Source of the DNA: an uncultured Gammaproteobacteria bacterium
GTDB taxonomy: Bacteria > Pseudomonadota > Gammaproteobacteria > Pseudomonadales > Porticoccaceae
Direction of reading: 5' to 3'
Length of the DNA: 37,339 nucleotides
NCBI GenBank assembly: GCA_913060555.1
Contig: CAJXRS010000018.1
Coordinates: 1 to 37,339, forward strand
The notes beneath the pieces are model-generated. The model worked only from the letters and a program-made list of their open reading frames with translations. It was not told the DNA's origin and searched no databases. The position numbers and the translations under genes are program-made. This document shows, in pieces, positions 10,878 through 17,649 of this stretch. Position 1 is the first letter of the stretch; each line of letters opens with the position of its first letter.

Positions 10878-11408
10878 ATGAACGTCAAGCAATGCAAGTA
10901 TCTGTTGTTGGTCGGCGTTGTCTCTGTGTTTCTGGCAGCTTGTTCCAGCACCCCATCGGACGACGATGCCCAGGGTCTGGGCGCTGGTGCCGGTGCCGGT
11001 GGCGGTGATGTCGGCGGCGGTGTGACCACAGGCACGGTAGGCGATGGCGGTATCGGCGGTTCCGACCTGGATGTTTACAATCCGGGCGGGCTGGAAACGG
11101 TGTTCTACTTCGATTTCGACAAGGCCACCCTGCGCCCGGAATCGCGCGCCGCACTCCAGCGGCACGCGGAGAATCTCAAGGACAATCCCAAGCAGATCCG
11201 CCTCGAAGGCCATGCCGATGAACGCGGTACCCGGGAGTACAACATGGCCCTCGGCGAACGGCGCGCCAATGCAGTGCGCGATTTCCTGTTGCTCAATGGC
11301 GTGGATTCCTCACTGGTCGAGGTGATCAGCTATGGGGAGGAGGCGCCTGTGGCGTTCGGTAGTGATGAGGCGTCCATGGCACTCAACCGCCGGGTCGAGT
11401 TGAAGTAG
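10878..11408 (+). CDS. pal: Pal, peptidoglycan-associated outer-membrane lipoprotein
   Basis: 176 residues. A lipoprotein signal ends in LAAC with the lipidated Cys22, followed by a Gly/Asp-rich linker and an OmpA-like peptidoglycan-binding domain (YFDFDKATLRPESR, IRLEGHADERGTREYN, ALGERRANAVRDFL, closing NRRVELK). It anchors the outer membrane to the wall and binds TolB and TolA. An AAGGAG box lies 11 nt before the ATG. The 89-nt gap after tolB holds a TATACA element (10826-10831) that could be a weak internal promoter, but its -35 is poor. Confidence 0.96.
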   Translation: MNVKQCKYLLLVGVVSVFLAACSSTPSDDDAQGLGAGAGAGGGDVGGGVTTGTVGDGGIGGSDLDVYNPGGLETVFYFDFDKATLRPESRAALQRHAENLKDNPKQIRLEGHADERGTREYNMALGERRANAVRDFLLLNGVDSSLVEVISYGEEAPVAFGSDEASMALNRRVELK

Positions 11409-11427
11409 TAGGTTTGGGAGGCGTGTC

Positions 11428-12300
11428 TTGAGGCTTGGCAAAGGGCTGCCCGTATTGGTTGCAGCTGTGCTCTGCGTAGTCGGCGTGCCGGCAGCCTGGT
11501 CAGCCCCGGCGCCGGTCGAGGACATCTCCGGCGGCCGGCCGCCCCCGCAGTCCGGGGATAGCGGTGTGTCGATGCTGTTTGCCCAGCTGCAGATACTGCA
11601 GGAAGAAGTCCGTGAGTTGCGCGGCCAATTGGAAGAGCAGACGCACCAACTCAAGCGTCTCGAGCAACAGCAAAAGGACAACTACCTCGACCTTGACGGC
11701 CGGCTGTCGGCGTTGACGGCCGGGGAACCGGCCGCGGGACCCGCCTCCGCAGGGCTTGCCTCCGCAGGGGAGGCAGTGCCCGCGCAGCCGGGGCCCGAGC
11801 CCACACAGCCGGGGCCCGAGCCCACACAGCCGGGGCCCGAGGCCGTGCAGTCGGAGCCCGAGCGGGCCGCGGATCCGGAGCTACGGTCGCAGCCGCCCGG
11901 TTCGGCAGTTGGTGGCGGTGTCACCCAGGCCACTGGGGATAAGGCCGCCTATGACCAAGCCTACGAACTGCTCAAGCAGGGCCGTATGGATGATGCCCTC
12001 GCCGGATTCGAATCCTTTACCCGGGACTTCCCCGACAGCGGTCTGCTCGCCAATGCCGTTTACTGGATGGGTGAGATCTACCTGGTTCAAAATGATCAGC
12101 AAGCGGCTATCGAACGCTTCTCGCGGGTGGCAGAGGCCTATCCAGCGCATCAGAAGGCGGCCGACGCGCATTACAAGCTGGGCACCCTCTACCTCCAGCT
12201 CGGGAACAAGGCACAGGCGCGTGCGCATCTGGAGCGTGCGGCTCTCGCCGGCGGCAGCGTGGCGGTACTCGCCAAGCGTTATCTGGAAACCCATTTTTGA
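11428..12300 (+). CDS. cpoB: CpoB (YbgF), Tol-associated periplasmic TPR protein
   Basis: 290 residues. In E. coli CpoB coordinates peptidoglycan synthesis by PBP1B with Tol-driven constriction. A signal peptide (about residues 1-25, VLVAAVLCVVGVPAAWSA) precedes a coiled coil (LQILQEEVRELRGQLEEQ) that trimerises the family. A Pro/Gly/Glu linker with heptad repeats of GPEPTQP follows, then TPR-type helices (YDQAYELLKQGRMDDALAGF, AVYWMGEIYLVQNDQQAAI, ADAHYKLGTLYLQLGNKAQA). The start is TTG 11428, supported by a GGGAGG box 7 nt upstream and by the signal peptide it opens. Confidence 0.94.
   Translation: MRLGKGLPVLVAAVLCVVGVPAAWSAPAPVEDISGGRPPPQSGDSGVSMLFAQLQILQEEVRELRGQLEEQTHQLKRLEQQQKDNYLDLDGRLSALTAGEPAAGPASAGLASAGEAVPAQPGPEPTQPGPEPTQPGPEAVQSEPERAADPELRSQPPGSAVGGGVTQATGDKAAYDQAYELLKQGRMDDALAGFESFTRDFPDSGLLANAVYWMGEIYLVQNDQQAAIERFSRVAEAYPAHQKAADAHYKLGTLYLQLGNKAQARAHLERAALAGGSVAVLAKRYLETHF
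11788..11850. repeat. Three 21-bp tandem units in the cpoB linker
   Basis: Units start at 11788, 11809 and 11830. The first two are identical over 21 bp and the third diverges in its second half. They encode PGPEPTQ-type heptapeptides between the coiled coil and the TPR domain. Confidence 0.85.
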
Positions 12301-12338
12301 CCGCGTGTCGAAGGGCCCGGATGCTCGACCCACCGAGC

Positions 12339-12358
12339 GGGACGGGTACGCCCATCCC
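12339..12358 (+). terminator. Hairpin between cpoB and queE
   Basis: GGGACGGG and CCCATCCC form an 8-bp stem with one mismatch and a TACG loop, 39 nt after the cpoB stop. The absence of a U-run makes intrinsic termination uncertain. The 144-nt gap around it otherwise shows nothing clear. Confidence 0.3.
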
Positions 12359-12444
12359 GGCCGGCCGCAGTGGCGGGCTGCCGCACCCAACCCCTGGACA
12401 CAGGTTTTCGCTACACTGACGGGCCCCTGACCAGCTGTGCGTCC

Positions 12445-13095
12445 ATGACCGATCCGGTTCTGCGCATCACCGAGATCTTCTATTCCCTGCAGGGAGAAAG
12501 CTCGACCACGGGCCTGCCCACGGTGTTCGTGCGCCTCACCGGCTGCCCGCTGCGCTGTAGCTACTGTGATACTGCCTACGCATTTCAGGGCGGTTCCCCG
12601 CGACCGCTCGCCGAGGTTTTGGCGGCGGTGGCCGAATACCGAGCCCGCCACGTGACCGTGACCGGCGGCGAACCCCTGGCGCAGCGCGAGAGTCTGGCGC
12701 TCCTCCAGGCGCTTTGCGAACGCGGTTATCGGGTTTCCCTGGAGACCAGCGGCGCCCTGCCGGTGACCGAGGTCGATCCCAGGGTGCATATCATTCTCGA
12801 CATCAAGACCCCTGCCTCCGGCGAAGTGGCCCGTAACCTGTGGTCGAATCTGCCCCACCTTGGCGCCAAGGACGAGATCAAGTTCGTCATCTGTGACCGC
12901 GCCGACTACGAATGGTCCCGATTGCAGCTCGACCGCCACCGGCTTGTCGACAGCGGCGCCGAACTGCTGTTCTCGCCGGCTCAGGGGCGGGTCGAACCTC
13001 GTGCCCTGGCCGAGTGGATTCTGGCCGATCGGCTGCCGGTGCGCATGCAGGTGCAATTGCACAAGATTCTCTGGGGCGATGCCCCGGGGCATTGA
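12445..13095 (+). CDS. queE: 7-carboxy-7-deazaguanine synthase QueE
   Basis: 216-residue radical-SAM enzyme converting 6-carboxytetrahydropterin to 7-carboxy-7-deazaguanine in queuosine precursor synthesis. The compact QueE cluster motif is present with Cys34, Cys38 and Cys41 (TGCPLRCSYCDTAYAF), plus FYSLQGES at the N-terminus and TVTGGEPL for SAM binding. The frame is open further upstream, but ATG 12445 gives the family N-terminus (MTDPVLRITEIFYSLQGE). The stop abuts the queC ATG, so the two pathway enzymes are co-translated. Confidence 0.94.
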   Translation: MTDPVLRITEIFYSLQGESSTTGLPTVFVRLTGCPLRCSYCDTAYAFQGGSPRPLAEVLAAVAEYRARHVTVTGGEPLAQRESLALLQALCERGYRVSLETSGALPVTEVDPRVHIILDIKTPASGEVARNLWSNLPHLGAKDEIKFVICDRADYEWSRLQLDRHRLVDSGAELLFSPAQGRVEPRALAEWILADRLPVRMQVQLHKILWGDAPGH

Positions 13096-13800
13096 ATGAG
13101 CAGGGTCCAGGATCGTCCAGCGGTGGTACTGGTGTCCGGGGGGCTGGATTCCGCCACCCTGCTCGCCATGGCAGTGGATCTGGGCTATCGCTGCCACACC
13201 CTGAGCTTCGATTATGGGCAACGCCACCGTGCCGAACTGGCCGCGGCCGCGGCGCTGAGCGTGGCCCTGGGTGCCGCCGAGCACAAGGTGGTGGGGCTGG
13301 ATCTGGGCGCCATCGGCGGTTCTGCGCTCACCGACGAGCGGATCGGGGTGCCCACCGAGGAGAGCGCCGGAATTCCCGTGACCTATGTGCCGGCCCGCAA
13401 TACCGTGTTTCTGGCGGTGGCCCTGGGCTGGGCGGAGGTGCTCGGCGCCGAGGATATCTTTATCGGCATCAATGCCGTCGATTACTCCGGCTATCCGGAC
13501 TGCCGAGCCGAATATGTGCGCGCCTTCGCGGCCATGGCGCAGTTGGCTACCAAGGCCGGTGTGGAGGGTAGACCGTTGCGTATCCAGACGCCGCTCATCG
13601 AGCTGAGCAAGGCTGAAATCATCGCGCAGGGCATGGCGCTGGGGGTGGATTATGCGGCCACAGTGTCCTGTTACGCGGCCGATGATGTCGGTCGTGCCTG
13701 CGGGCGCTGCGACAGCTGCCGGTTGCGGCGCGCCGGGTTCGCCGCCGCCGGGGTTGCCGACCCGACCCGCTATCGGCCCCAAACGCACCGGCATTCTTGA
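13096..13800 (+). CDS. queC: 7-cyano-7-deazaguanine (preQ0) synthase QueC
   Basis: 234-residue ATP-dependent enzyme that turns the QueE product and ammonia into preQ0. The PP-loop motif VSGGLDSAT is at residues 13-21. [18 protein letters not shown] and [13 protein letters not shown] are family hallmarks. The zinc site is formed by Cys192, Cys202, Cys205 and Cys208 ([18 protein letters not shown]). It follows queE with no intergenic base; the probable promoter of the tRNA-Lys gene overlaps its stop codon. Confidence 0.95.
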   Translation: MSRVQDRPAVVLVSGGLDSATLLAMAVDLGYRCHTLSFDYGQRHRAELAAAAALSVALGAAEHKVVGLDLGAIGGSALTDERIGVPTEESAGIPVTYVPARNTVFLAVALGWAEVLGAEDIFIGINAVDYSGYPDCRAEYVRAFAAMAQLATKAGVEGRPLRIQTPLIELSKAEIIAQGMALGVDYAATVSCYAADDVGRACGRCDSCRLRRAGFAAAGVADPTRYRPQTHRHS

Positions 13801-13824
13801 CCTTTGGAGCGCGGTGAGTAAGAT
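13797..13824 (+). promoter_or_regulatory. Sigma70 promoter of tRNA-Lys
   Basis: TTGACC (13797-13802, five of six) and TAAGAT (13819-13824, four of six) are separated by 16 bp. The following GC-rich stretch AGCGCC resembles the discriminator of stringently controlled stable-RNA promoters. The -35 overlaps the queC stop. Confidence 0.55.
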
Positions 13825-13839
13825 AGCGCCTCCTTTGCC

Positions 13840-13915
13840 GGGCCGTTAGCTCAGTTGGTAGAGCAGTTGGCTTTTAACCAATTGGTCGCTGGTTCGAATC
13901 CAGCACGGCCCACCA
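13840..13915 (+). tRNA. tRNA-Lys (anticodon UUU)
   Basis: 76-nt cloverleaf with encoded CCA. The acceptor stem is GGGCCGT / ACGGCCC, the D arm GCTC-AGTTGGTA-GAGC, and the anticodon stem GTTGG / CCAAT (with a G-U closing pair) with loop CTTTTAA, giving anticodon TTT. The T arm is GCTGG-TTCGAAT-CCAGC, with discriminator A and CCA at 13913-13915. Its position downstream of queC matches the Pseudomonas gene order. Confidence 0.97.
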
Positions 13916-14017
13916 CCTTTTCTGCTTCCCGTTTTCAGGGCCGTTTTGCCCGCTGCCGCGCTCCCGCATCGGCGCCAGTCGCTGCCCTGCCCGGCGGGGT
14001 TGGAGCAACCCGCGCTG

Positions 14018-14026
14018 TGCTAGACT
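14018..14026 (+). promoter_or_regulatory. Probable extended -10 promoter of nadA
   Basis: TGCTAGACT combines a TGn extension with a -10 hexamer matching at four of six positions. TTGGAG at 14000-14005 could be a -35 with a short 15-bp spacer. The leader to the nadA ATG would be about 24 nt. Confidence 0.4.
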
Positions 14027-14056
14027 CCAGGAACATTCTGCGCTCACCGTCTTCCT

Positions 14057-15133
14057 ATGTCTGATCATTCCCGTCTCGCCATCGCCGATGGCGCCCGGTT
14101 TCGGGAGATCGTGATCGAACACCTGGATCGCATCGCCGAACCCGCCCACGAAGCGCCCGAACAACGCGCTGCGGACAGCGCACGCATCAAGCGGCTGCTG
14201 GTCGAAAAGGACGCGGTCATCGTCGCTCACTACTACACGGACGCCGCGATTCAGGCACTCGCCGAGGAGACCGGCGGTATCGTCTCGGATTCGCTGGAGA
14301 TGGCGCGCTTCGGCAAGCGGCATCCCGCCTCCACGCTGGTGGTGGCCGGGGTGCGTTTCATGGGTGAGACCGCCAAGATCCTCACCCCGGAAAAGACCGT
14401 GCTGATGCCGACCCTGGAGGCGACCTGCTCCCTGGACATCGGTTGCCCGGCGGACGAGTTCGCCGCCTTCTGCGATCAGCATCCCGACCGCACCGTGGTG
14501 GTCTACGCCAACACCTCGGCGGCGGTCAAGGCGCGCTCGGACTGGGTGGTCACCTCGAGCATCGCGCTCGATGTGGTCGATTATCTGGATCGCCGGGGCG
14601 ACAAGATCCTCTGGGCGCCGGACAAGCATCTGGGGCGTTATGTACAGCGCCAGACCGGCGCCGACATGCTGCTCTGGGATGGCAGCTGTGTGGTGCACGA
14701 GGAATTCAAGCTGCGCGGGCTGCAGGATCTCCGGCGGCTGTACCCGGATGCCGCGCTGTTGGTACATCCCGAGTCTCCCGAGGCGGTGATCGAGATGGCC
14801 GATGCCGTGGGGTCGACTTCGCAGCTGATTGCCGCGGCGCGCGACCTGCCCCATCCGCGCTGCATCGTCGCCACCGACGAGGGCATTTTCTACAAGATGC
14901 AGCAGGCTGCGCCGGACAAGGAGCTGATCGTCGCACCCACCGCGGGCCATGGCGCCACCTGCCGTAGCTGCGGCCACTGCCCCTGGATGGCGATGAACCA
15001 CCTGCGCAACCTGGCCGATTCGCTGGAGCGGGGCGCCAATGAGGTGCTGGTCGATCCCGAACTGGGCCGCCGTGCCATGGTTCCCCTGCAGCGCATGCTC
15101 GATTTTCGCGAGACCCAGCTCTCCGGCGATTGA
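14057..15133 (+). CDS. nadA: Quinolinate synthase NadA
   Basis: 358-residue 4Fe-4S enzyme that condenses iminoaspartate with dihydroxyacetone phosphate to quinolinate in de novo NAD synthesis. The three cluster cysteines are Cys124 (TCSLDIGCP), Cys211 ([10 protein letters not shown]) and Cys308 ([13 protein letters not shown]). Their spacings of 87 and 97 residues are exactly those of Cys113, Cys200 and Cys297 in E. coli Nad[15 protein letters not shown] and [10 protein letters not shown] are the substrate-binding segments of the first domain. No clear ribosome-binding site precedes the ATG. nadB is not in the window. Confidence 0.96.
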   Translation: MSDHSRLAIADGARFREIVIEHLDRIAEPAHEAPEQRAADSARIKRLLVEKDAVIVAHYYTDAAIQALAEETGGIVSDSLEMARFGKRHPASTLVVAGVRFMGETAKILTPEKTVLMPTLEATCSLDIGCPADEFAAFCDQHPDRTVVVYANTSAAVKARSDWVVTSSIALDVVDYLDRRGDKILWAPDKHLGRYVQRQTGADMLLWDGSCVVHEEFKLRGLQDLRRLYPDAALLVHPESPEAVIEMADAVGSTSQLIAAARDLPHPRCIVATDEGIFYKMQQAAPDKELIVAPTAGHGATCRSCGHCPWMAMNHLRNLADSLERGANEVLVDPELGRRAMVPLQRMLDFRETQLSGD

Positions 15134-15161
15134 AGGCCCCTGGCGCCGGTCACCGCCTTCA
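15131..15161. terminator. Inverted repeat spanning the convergent nadA and nitroreductase stops
   Basis: TGAAGGC (15131-15137) and GCCTTCA (15155-15161) form a perfect 7-bp stem that includes the stop codons of both convergent genes. A GC-rich GGCGCC lies in the loop. It could terminate both transcripts, but neither strand shows a U-run. Confidence 0.35.
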
Positions 15162-15854
15162 GTCGATGAAACGGACCTGCTCGCCGAGCGCGGCGCGCGG
15201 CACCCGGGTGCGGTTGGCGGGCACAGCGGTATCCTCGTAGCCAAAGGAAATGCCCAGCAGGATGCCGATGTTGTCTGGGATGTCGAAATGGGCGCGGATG
15301 ACCTCCGGGAAGCGGCTCACGCTGGCCTGGGCGCAGGAGCCGATGCCATGCGCGGTCATGGCCAGCATCAGAGTCTGGGCATACATGCCCACGTCGACGG
15401 CGACGGTTTCGTGGAACATGCGATCCATGCCGATGAAGGCGATGTGCGGGGCATCAAAGAATTCGTAGTTGCGCAGCATGGCGCGCCGCCGCCCGGCGCG
15501 GTCGCCGCGGGTGATACCCATGTTGCCGTACAGCTGCACCGCGGTGTCGATCTGGCGCTGCCGCATGACCCCGGGAAATTCCTCCACGCGTTGGTAATCG
15601 CTGGTGATCGGCTGCCCCGAGGTCGCAGCGGCGAGCAGTTTGTCGCGAATTCCCCGGCAGGCGGCTCCGGAAGCGACGACCACCTGCCAGGGCTGTACAT
15701 TGCAGTTCGAAGGGGCCTGCTGCGCCAGCTCGAACACCGCCCGCAATATGTCCGGGGGTACCGGGTCGGGGCGGAAGCCGCGCACCGAGCGGCGGTCGCG
15801 GACGATGTGTTCCAGGGCGGCGAGATTGACTACCGGAGGCGCTGTTTCGTTCAT
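15159..15854 (-). CDS. Nitroreductase-family flavoprotein
   Basis: 231-residue FMN-dependent NAD(P)H oxidoreductase of the nitroreductase superfamily. The N-terminal FMN-phosphate contact RRSVRGFRPDPV (about residues 21-32) is followed by QQAPSNCNVQPWQVVVASG. The C-terminal part has TLMLAMTAHGIGSCAQASVSRFP and ILLGISFGYED, typical of the fold. The ATG at 15854 is chosen because an AAGGAT box lies 6 nt upstream; a longer in-frame ATG at 15908 lacks one. The physiological substrate cannot be told from sequence. It is convergent with nadA and divergent from the MaoC gene. Confidence 0.88.
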   Translation of the reverse strand: MNETAPPVVNLAALEHIVRDRRSVRGFRPDPVPPDILRAVFELAQQAPSNCNVQPWQVVVASGAACRGIRDKLLAAATSGQPITSDYQRVEEFPGVMRQRQIDTAVQLYGNMGITRGDRAGRRRAMLRNYEFFDAPHIAFIGMDRMFHETVAVDVGMYAQTLMLAMTAHGIGSCAQASVSRFPEVIRAHFDIPDNIGILLGISFGYEDTAVPANRTRVPRAALGEQVRFID

Positions 15855-15918
15855 GGGCGATCCTTGAAGGGGTGCATTCAAGCCGCGGGTCGGACCCGTC
15901 TCGGCCATGGTGTCGGGA

Positions 15919-15927
15919 TGCTACAAT
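15919..15927 (+). promoter_or_regulatory. Probable extended -10 promoter of the MaoC-lyase-CDGSH genes
   Basis: TGCTACAAT is a TGn extension plus a -10 matching TATAAT at five of six positions. The leader to the ATG at 15967 would be about 33 nt. Confidence 0.45.
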
Positions 15928-15966
15928 CCGGCGCTCTGTTTCGCACGCATGTTGGGGGGACGCGCA

Positions 15967-16419
15967 ATGGCCGGACTGCATTTCGAAGAGTTCGAAGAGG
16001 GACAGGTGTTCGATCATGAGGTGCGCCGCACCGTGACCGAGTACGACAACATGATGTTCAGCTGTCTGACCATGAATACTCAACCACTGCACATCGACGC
16101 CGAGTTCTCCAAGAACAGCATCTACGGCCAGCGTATCGTCAACAGCATGTTCACCCTGGCGCTGGTGGTCGGGGTACAGGTCACCGAACTCACCCTGGGA
16201 ACCACCCTGGGAAACCTGGGCATGACGGATGTCGCCTTTCCCCGGCCGGTCTTTCACGGCGATACCATTCGCGCCCGCACCACGGTGCTGGAAAAGCGGG
16301 TCAGCAAGTCACGTAACGACTCGGGCATCGTCTACTTCCTGCACGAGGGCTTCAACCAGCGCGACGAACTGGTGGCGACCTGCAGGCGCACCGCGCTGAT
16401 GAAGCTCAAGTCGGCCTGA
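15967..16419 (+). CDS. MaoC-like hot-dog-fold (de)hydratase
   Basis: 150-residue single hot-dog domain of the MaoC/R-hydratase group, which adds or removes water on acyl-CoA thioesters. The segment at about residues 36-50, LTMNTQPLHIDAEFS, aligns with the hydratase motif GDxNPxHxD: the His is kept, but Asn-Thr-Gln stands where the classical enzymes have Asp-x-Asn. The C-terminal half (NLGMTDVAFPRPVFHGDTIR) is well conserved in MaoC proteins found beside CoA-ester lyases. ATG 15967 follows a GGGGGG stretch. The lyase gene starts 13 nt downstream, suggesting consecutive steps on one CoA ester, for example mesaconyl-CoA hydration then methylmalyl/malyl-CoA cleavage. The substrate is inference. 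Confidence 0.85.
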   Translation: MAGLHFEEFEEGQVFDHEVRRTVTEYDNMMFSCLTMNTQPLHIDAEFSKNSIYGQRIVNSMFTLALVVGVQVTELTLGTTLGNLGMTDVAFPRPVFHGDTIRARTTVLEKRVSKSRNDSGIVYFLHEGFNQRDELVATCRRTALMKLKSA

Positions 16420-16432
16420 GGGGGGGTTACTG

Positions 16433-17305
16433 ATGCGTTCCATGCTGTTTCTACCTGCCGACAGCGAAAAGAAGATCGCCAAGGGCGAGGGCACCAATGC
16501 CGATGGCTTGATCCTGGACCTGGAAGATTCCGTCGCGCTGTCGCGCAAACCGGAGGCGCGCCGCCTGGCCCGCGAATATCTGGACGCGCGGCCACCTGGC
16601 AACCGCAAGAAACAGCTGCTGGTCCGCATCAACCCACTCGATGGCGCCATGACCCTGGAAGATCTCGCCGCCGTGGTCGGCGGCGCGCCCGATTACGTAT
16701 TGTTGCCCAAGTATCGCACCCGGGACGACGTGATCCGCCTGGATCACTACCTCAGTGCCCTGGAGGTACGAGAGGGTGTGGCTGCCGGCCATATCCGCAT
16801 CCTGGTGATCGGCACGGAAACCGGTCAAGGGGTGCTCAATCTGGCGGGTCTCACGGGAGCCAGTCGGCGCCTGGCCTATGTCAGTTGGGGGGAGTTCGAT
16901 CTCTCCGCAGACGTCGGTGCCGAGACCCATCTGTTGCCGGATGGCGGCTGGGACGACCTGTTCCGGACTGCGCGGGCGCTGTGCCTCGCGGCCGCGGCTT
17001 CCGCGGGCATCGAGCCCTGCAACACGGTATTTACCGACTATAAGGACGACGCCGGCCTCGAACAGGCGGCCCTGGGTGCACGGCGTGCCGGGTTTACCTG
17101 CATGATGGCGATCCATCCCAGCCAGGTGGATATCATCAACCGGGTGTTTTCGGTCGGCGACCGGGAGCTGGAGTGGGCGCGCCGGGTAGTGGAGGCGTTC
17201 GAGGCCAATCCGGATACCGGGGTGGTGGGCCTCGATGGCATCATGCTGGACAAACCCCATTACACACAGGCCCAACGACTGATCGCCCGCGCCGCGACCT
17301 ACTGA
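16433..17305 (+). CDS. HpcH/HpaI (CitE-like) CoA-ester lyase
   Basis: 290-residue TIM-barrel lyase of the citrate lyase beta / malyl-CoA lyase group, cleaving (or forming) 3-hydroxyacyl-CoA esters such as malyl-CoA or citramalyl-CoA. MRSMLFLPADSEKK and GLILDLEDSVA are the N-terminal signature. LLVRINPLD carries the substrate arginine. IGTETGQGVLNL and WGEFDLSADVG supply the acidic Mg2+ ligands, and MMAIHPSQVDIIN is the family C-terminal motif. It is probably co-transcribed with the MaoC gene upstream and the CDGSH gene 35 nt downstream. No CoA transferase, mutase or reductase of a full ethylmalonyl-CoA or itaconate pathway is nearby, so the exact reaction stays open. Confidence 0.87.
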   Translation: MRSMLFLPADSEKKIAKGEGTNADGLILDLEDSVALSRKPEARRLAREYLDARPPGNRKKQLLVRINPLDGAMTLEDLAAVVGGAPDYVLLPKYRTRDDVIRLDHYLSALEVREGVAAGHIRILVIGTETGQGVLNLAGLTGASRRLAYVSWGEFDLSADVGAETHLLPDGGWDDLFRTARALCLAAAASAGIEPCNTVFTDYKDDAGLEQAALGARRAGFTCMMAIHPSQVDIINRVFSVGDRELEWARRVVEAFEANPDTGVVGLDGIMLDKPHYTQAQRLIARAATY

Positions 17306-17340
17306 GGCCGGCGGCCGGACGTCGAGGAGGATAGCTATCC

Positions 17341-17577
17341 ATGAGTGGCCCCACGCGCAGCGCTGACGGTCCCTTCCCGGTGACGGTGGAGGCGGGCAAG
17401 GCCTATTTCTGGTGTGCCTGCGGCAGAAGTGCCAGGCAACCCTTCTGCGACGGTACTCATGCCGGCAGCGGCATGAATCCGGTGCGCTACCAGGCGCAGG
17501 AGGACAAGACCCTCTATTTTTGTGGCTGCAAGGCGACCGCCAAGCCGCCTTTCTGCGACGGCAGCCACAAAGCCTAG
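17341..17577 (+). CDS. Double-CDGSH iron-sulfur protein
   Basis: 78-residue protein made of two CDGSH [2Fe-2S] motifs, similar in layout to mammalian CISD3 (MiNT) and small bacterial CDGSH proteins. Site 1 ligands are Cys25, Cys27, Cys36 and His40 (WCACGRSARQPFCDGTH). Site 2 ligands are Cys61, Cys63, Cys72 and His76 (CGCKATAKPPFCDGSH). There is no membrane anchor. A GAGGAGG box precedes the ATG. Roles proposed for the family are electron transfer or cluster donation; a specific partner is unknown here. It ends 72 nt before the convergent bepA stop. Confidence 0.92.
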   Translation: MSGPTRSADGPFPVTVEAGKAYFWCACGRSARQPFCDGTHAGSGMNPVRYQAQEDKTLYFCGCKATAKPPFCDGSHKA

Positions 17578-17649
17578 GGTGCCGGCCGGCAGGTCATGGT
17601 TCATCCCCCCGCGGGCCGAGGTCGCTGTCCGCGGCGGATAACTGCGCCC

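Noticed and set aside
15855-15908. N-terminal extension of the nitroreductase from the ATG at 15908
   Set aside because: The extra 18 residues lack family similarity, and the inner ATG at 15854 has a good AAGGAT box.
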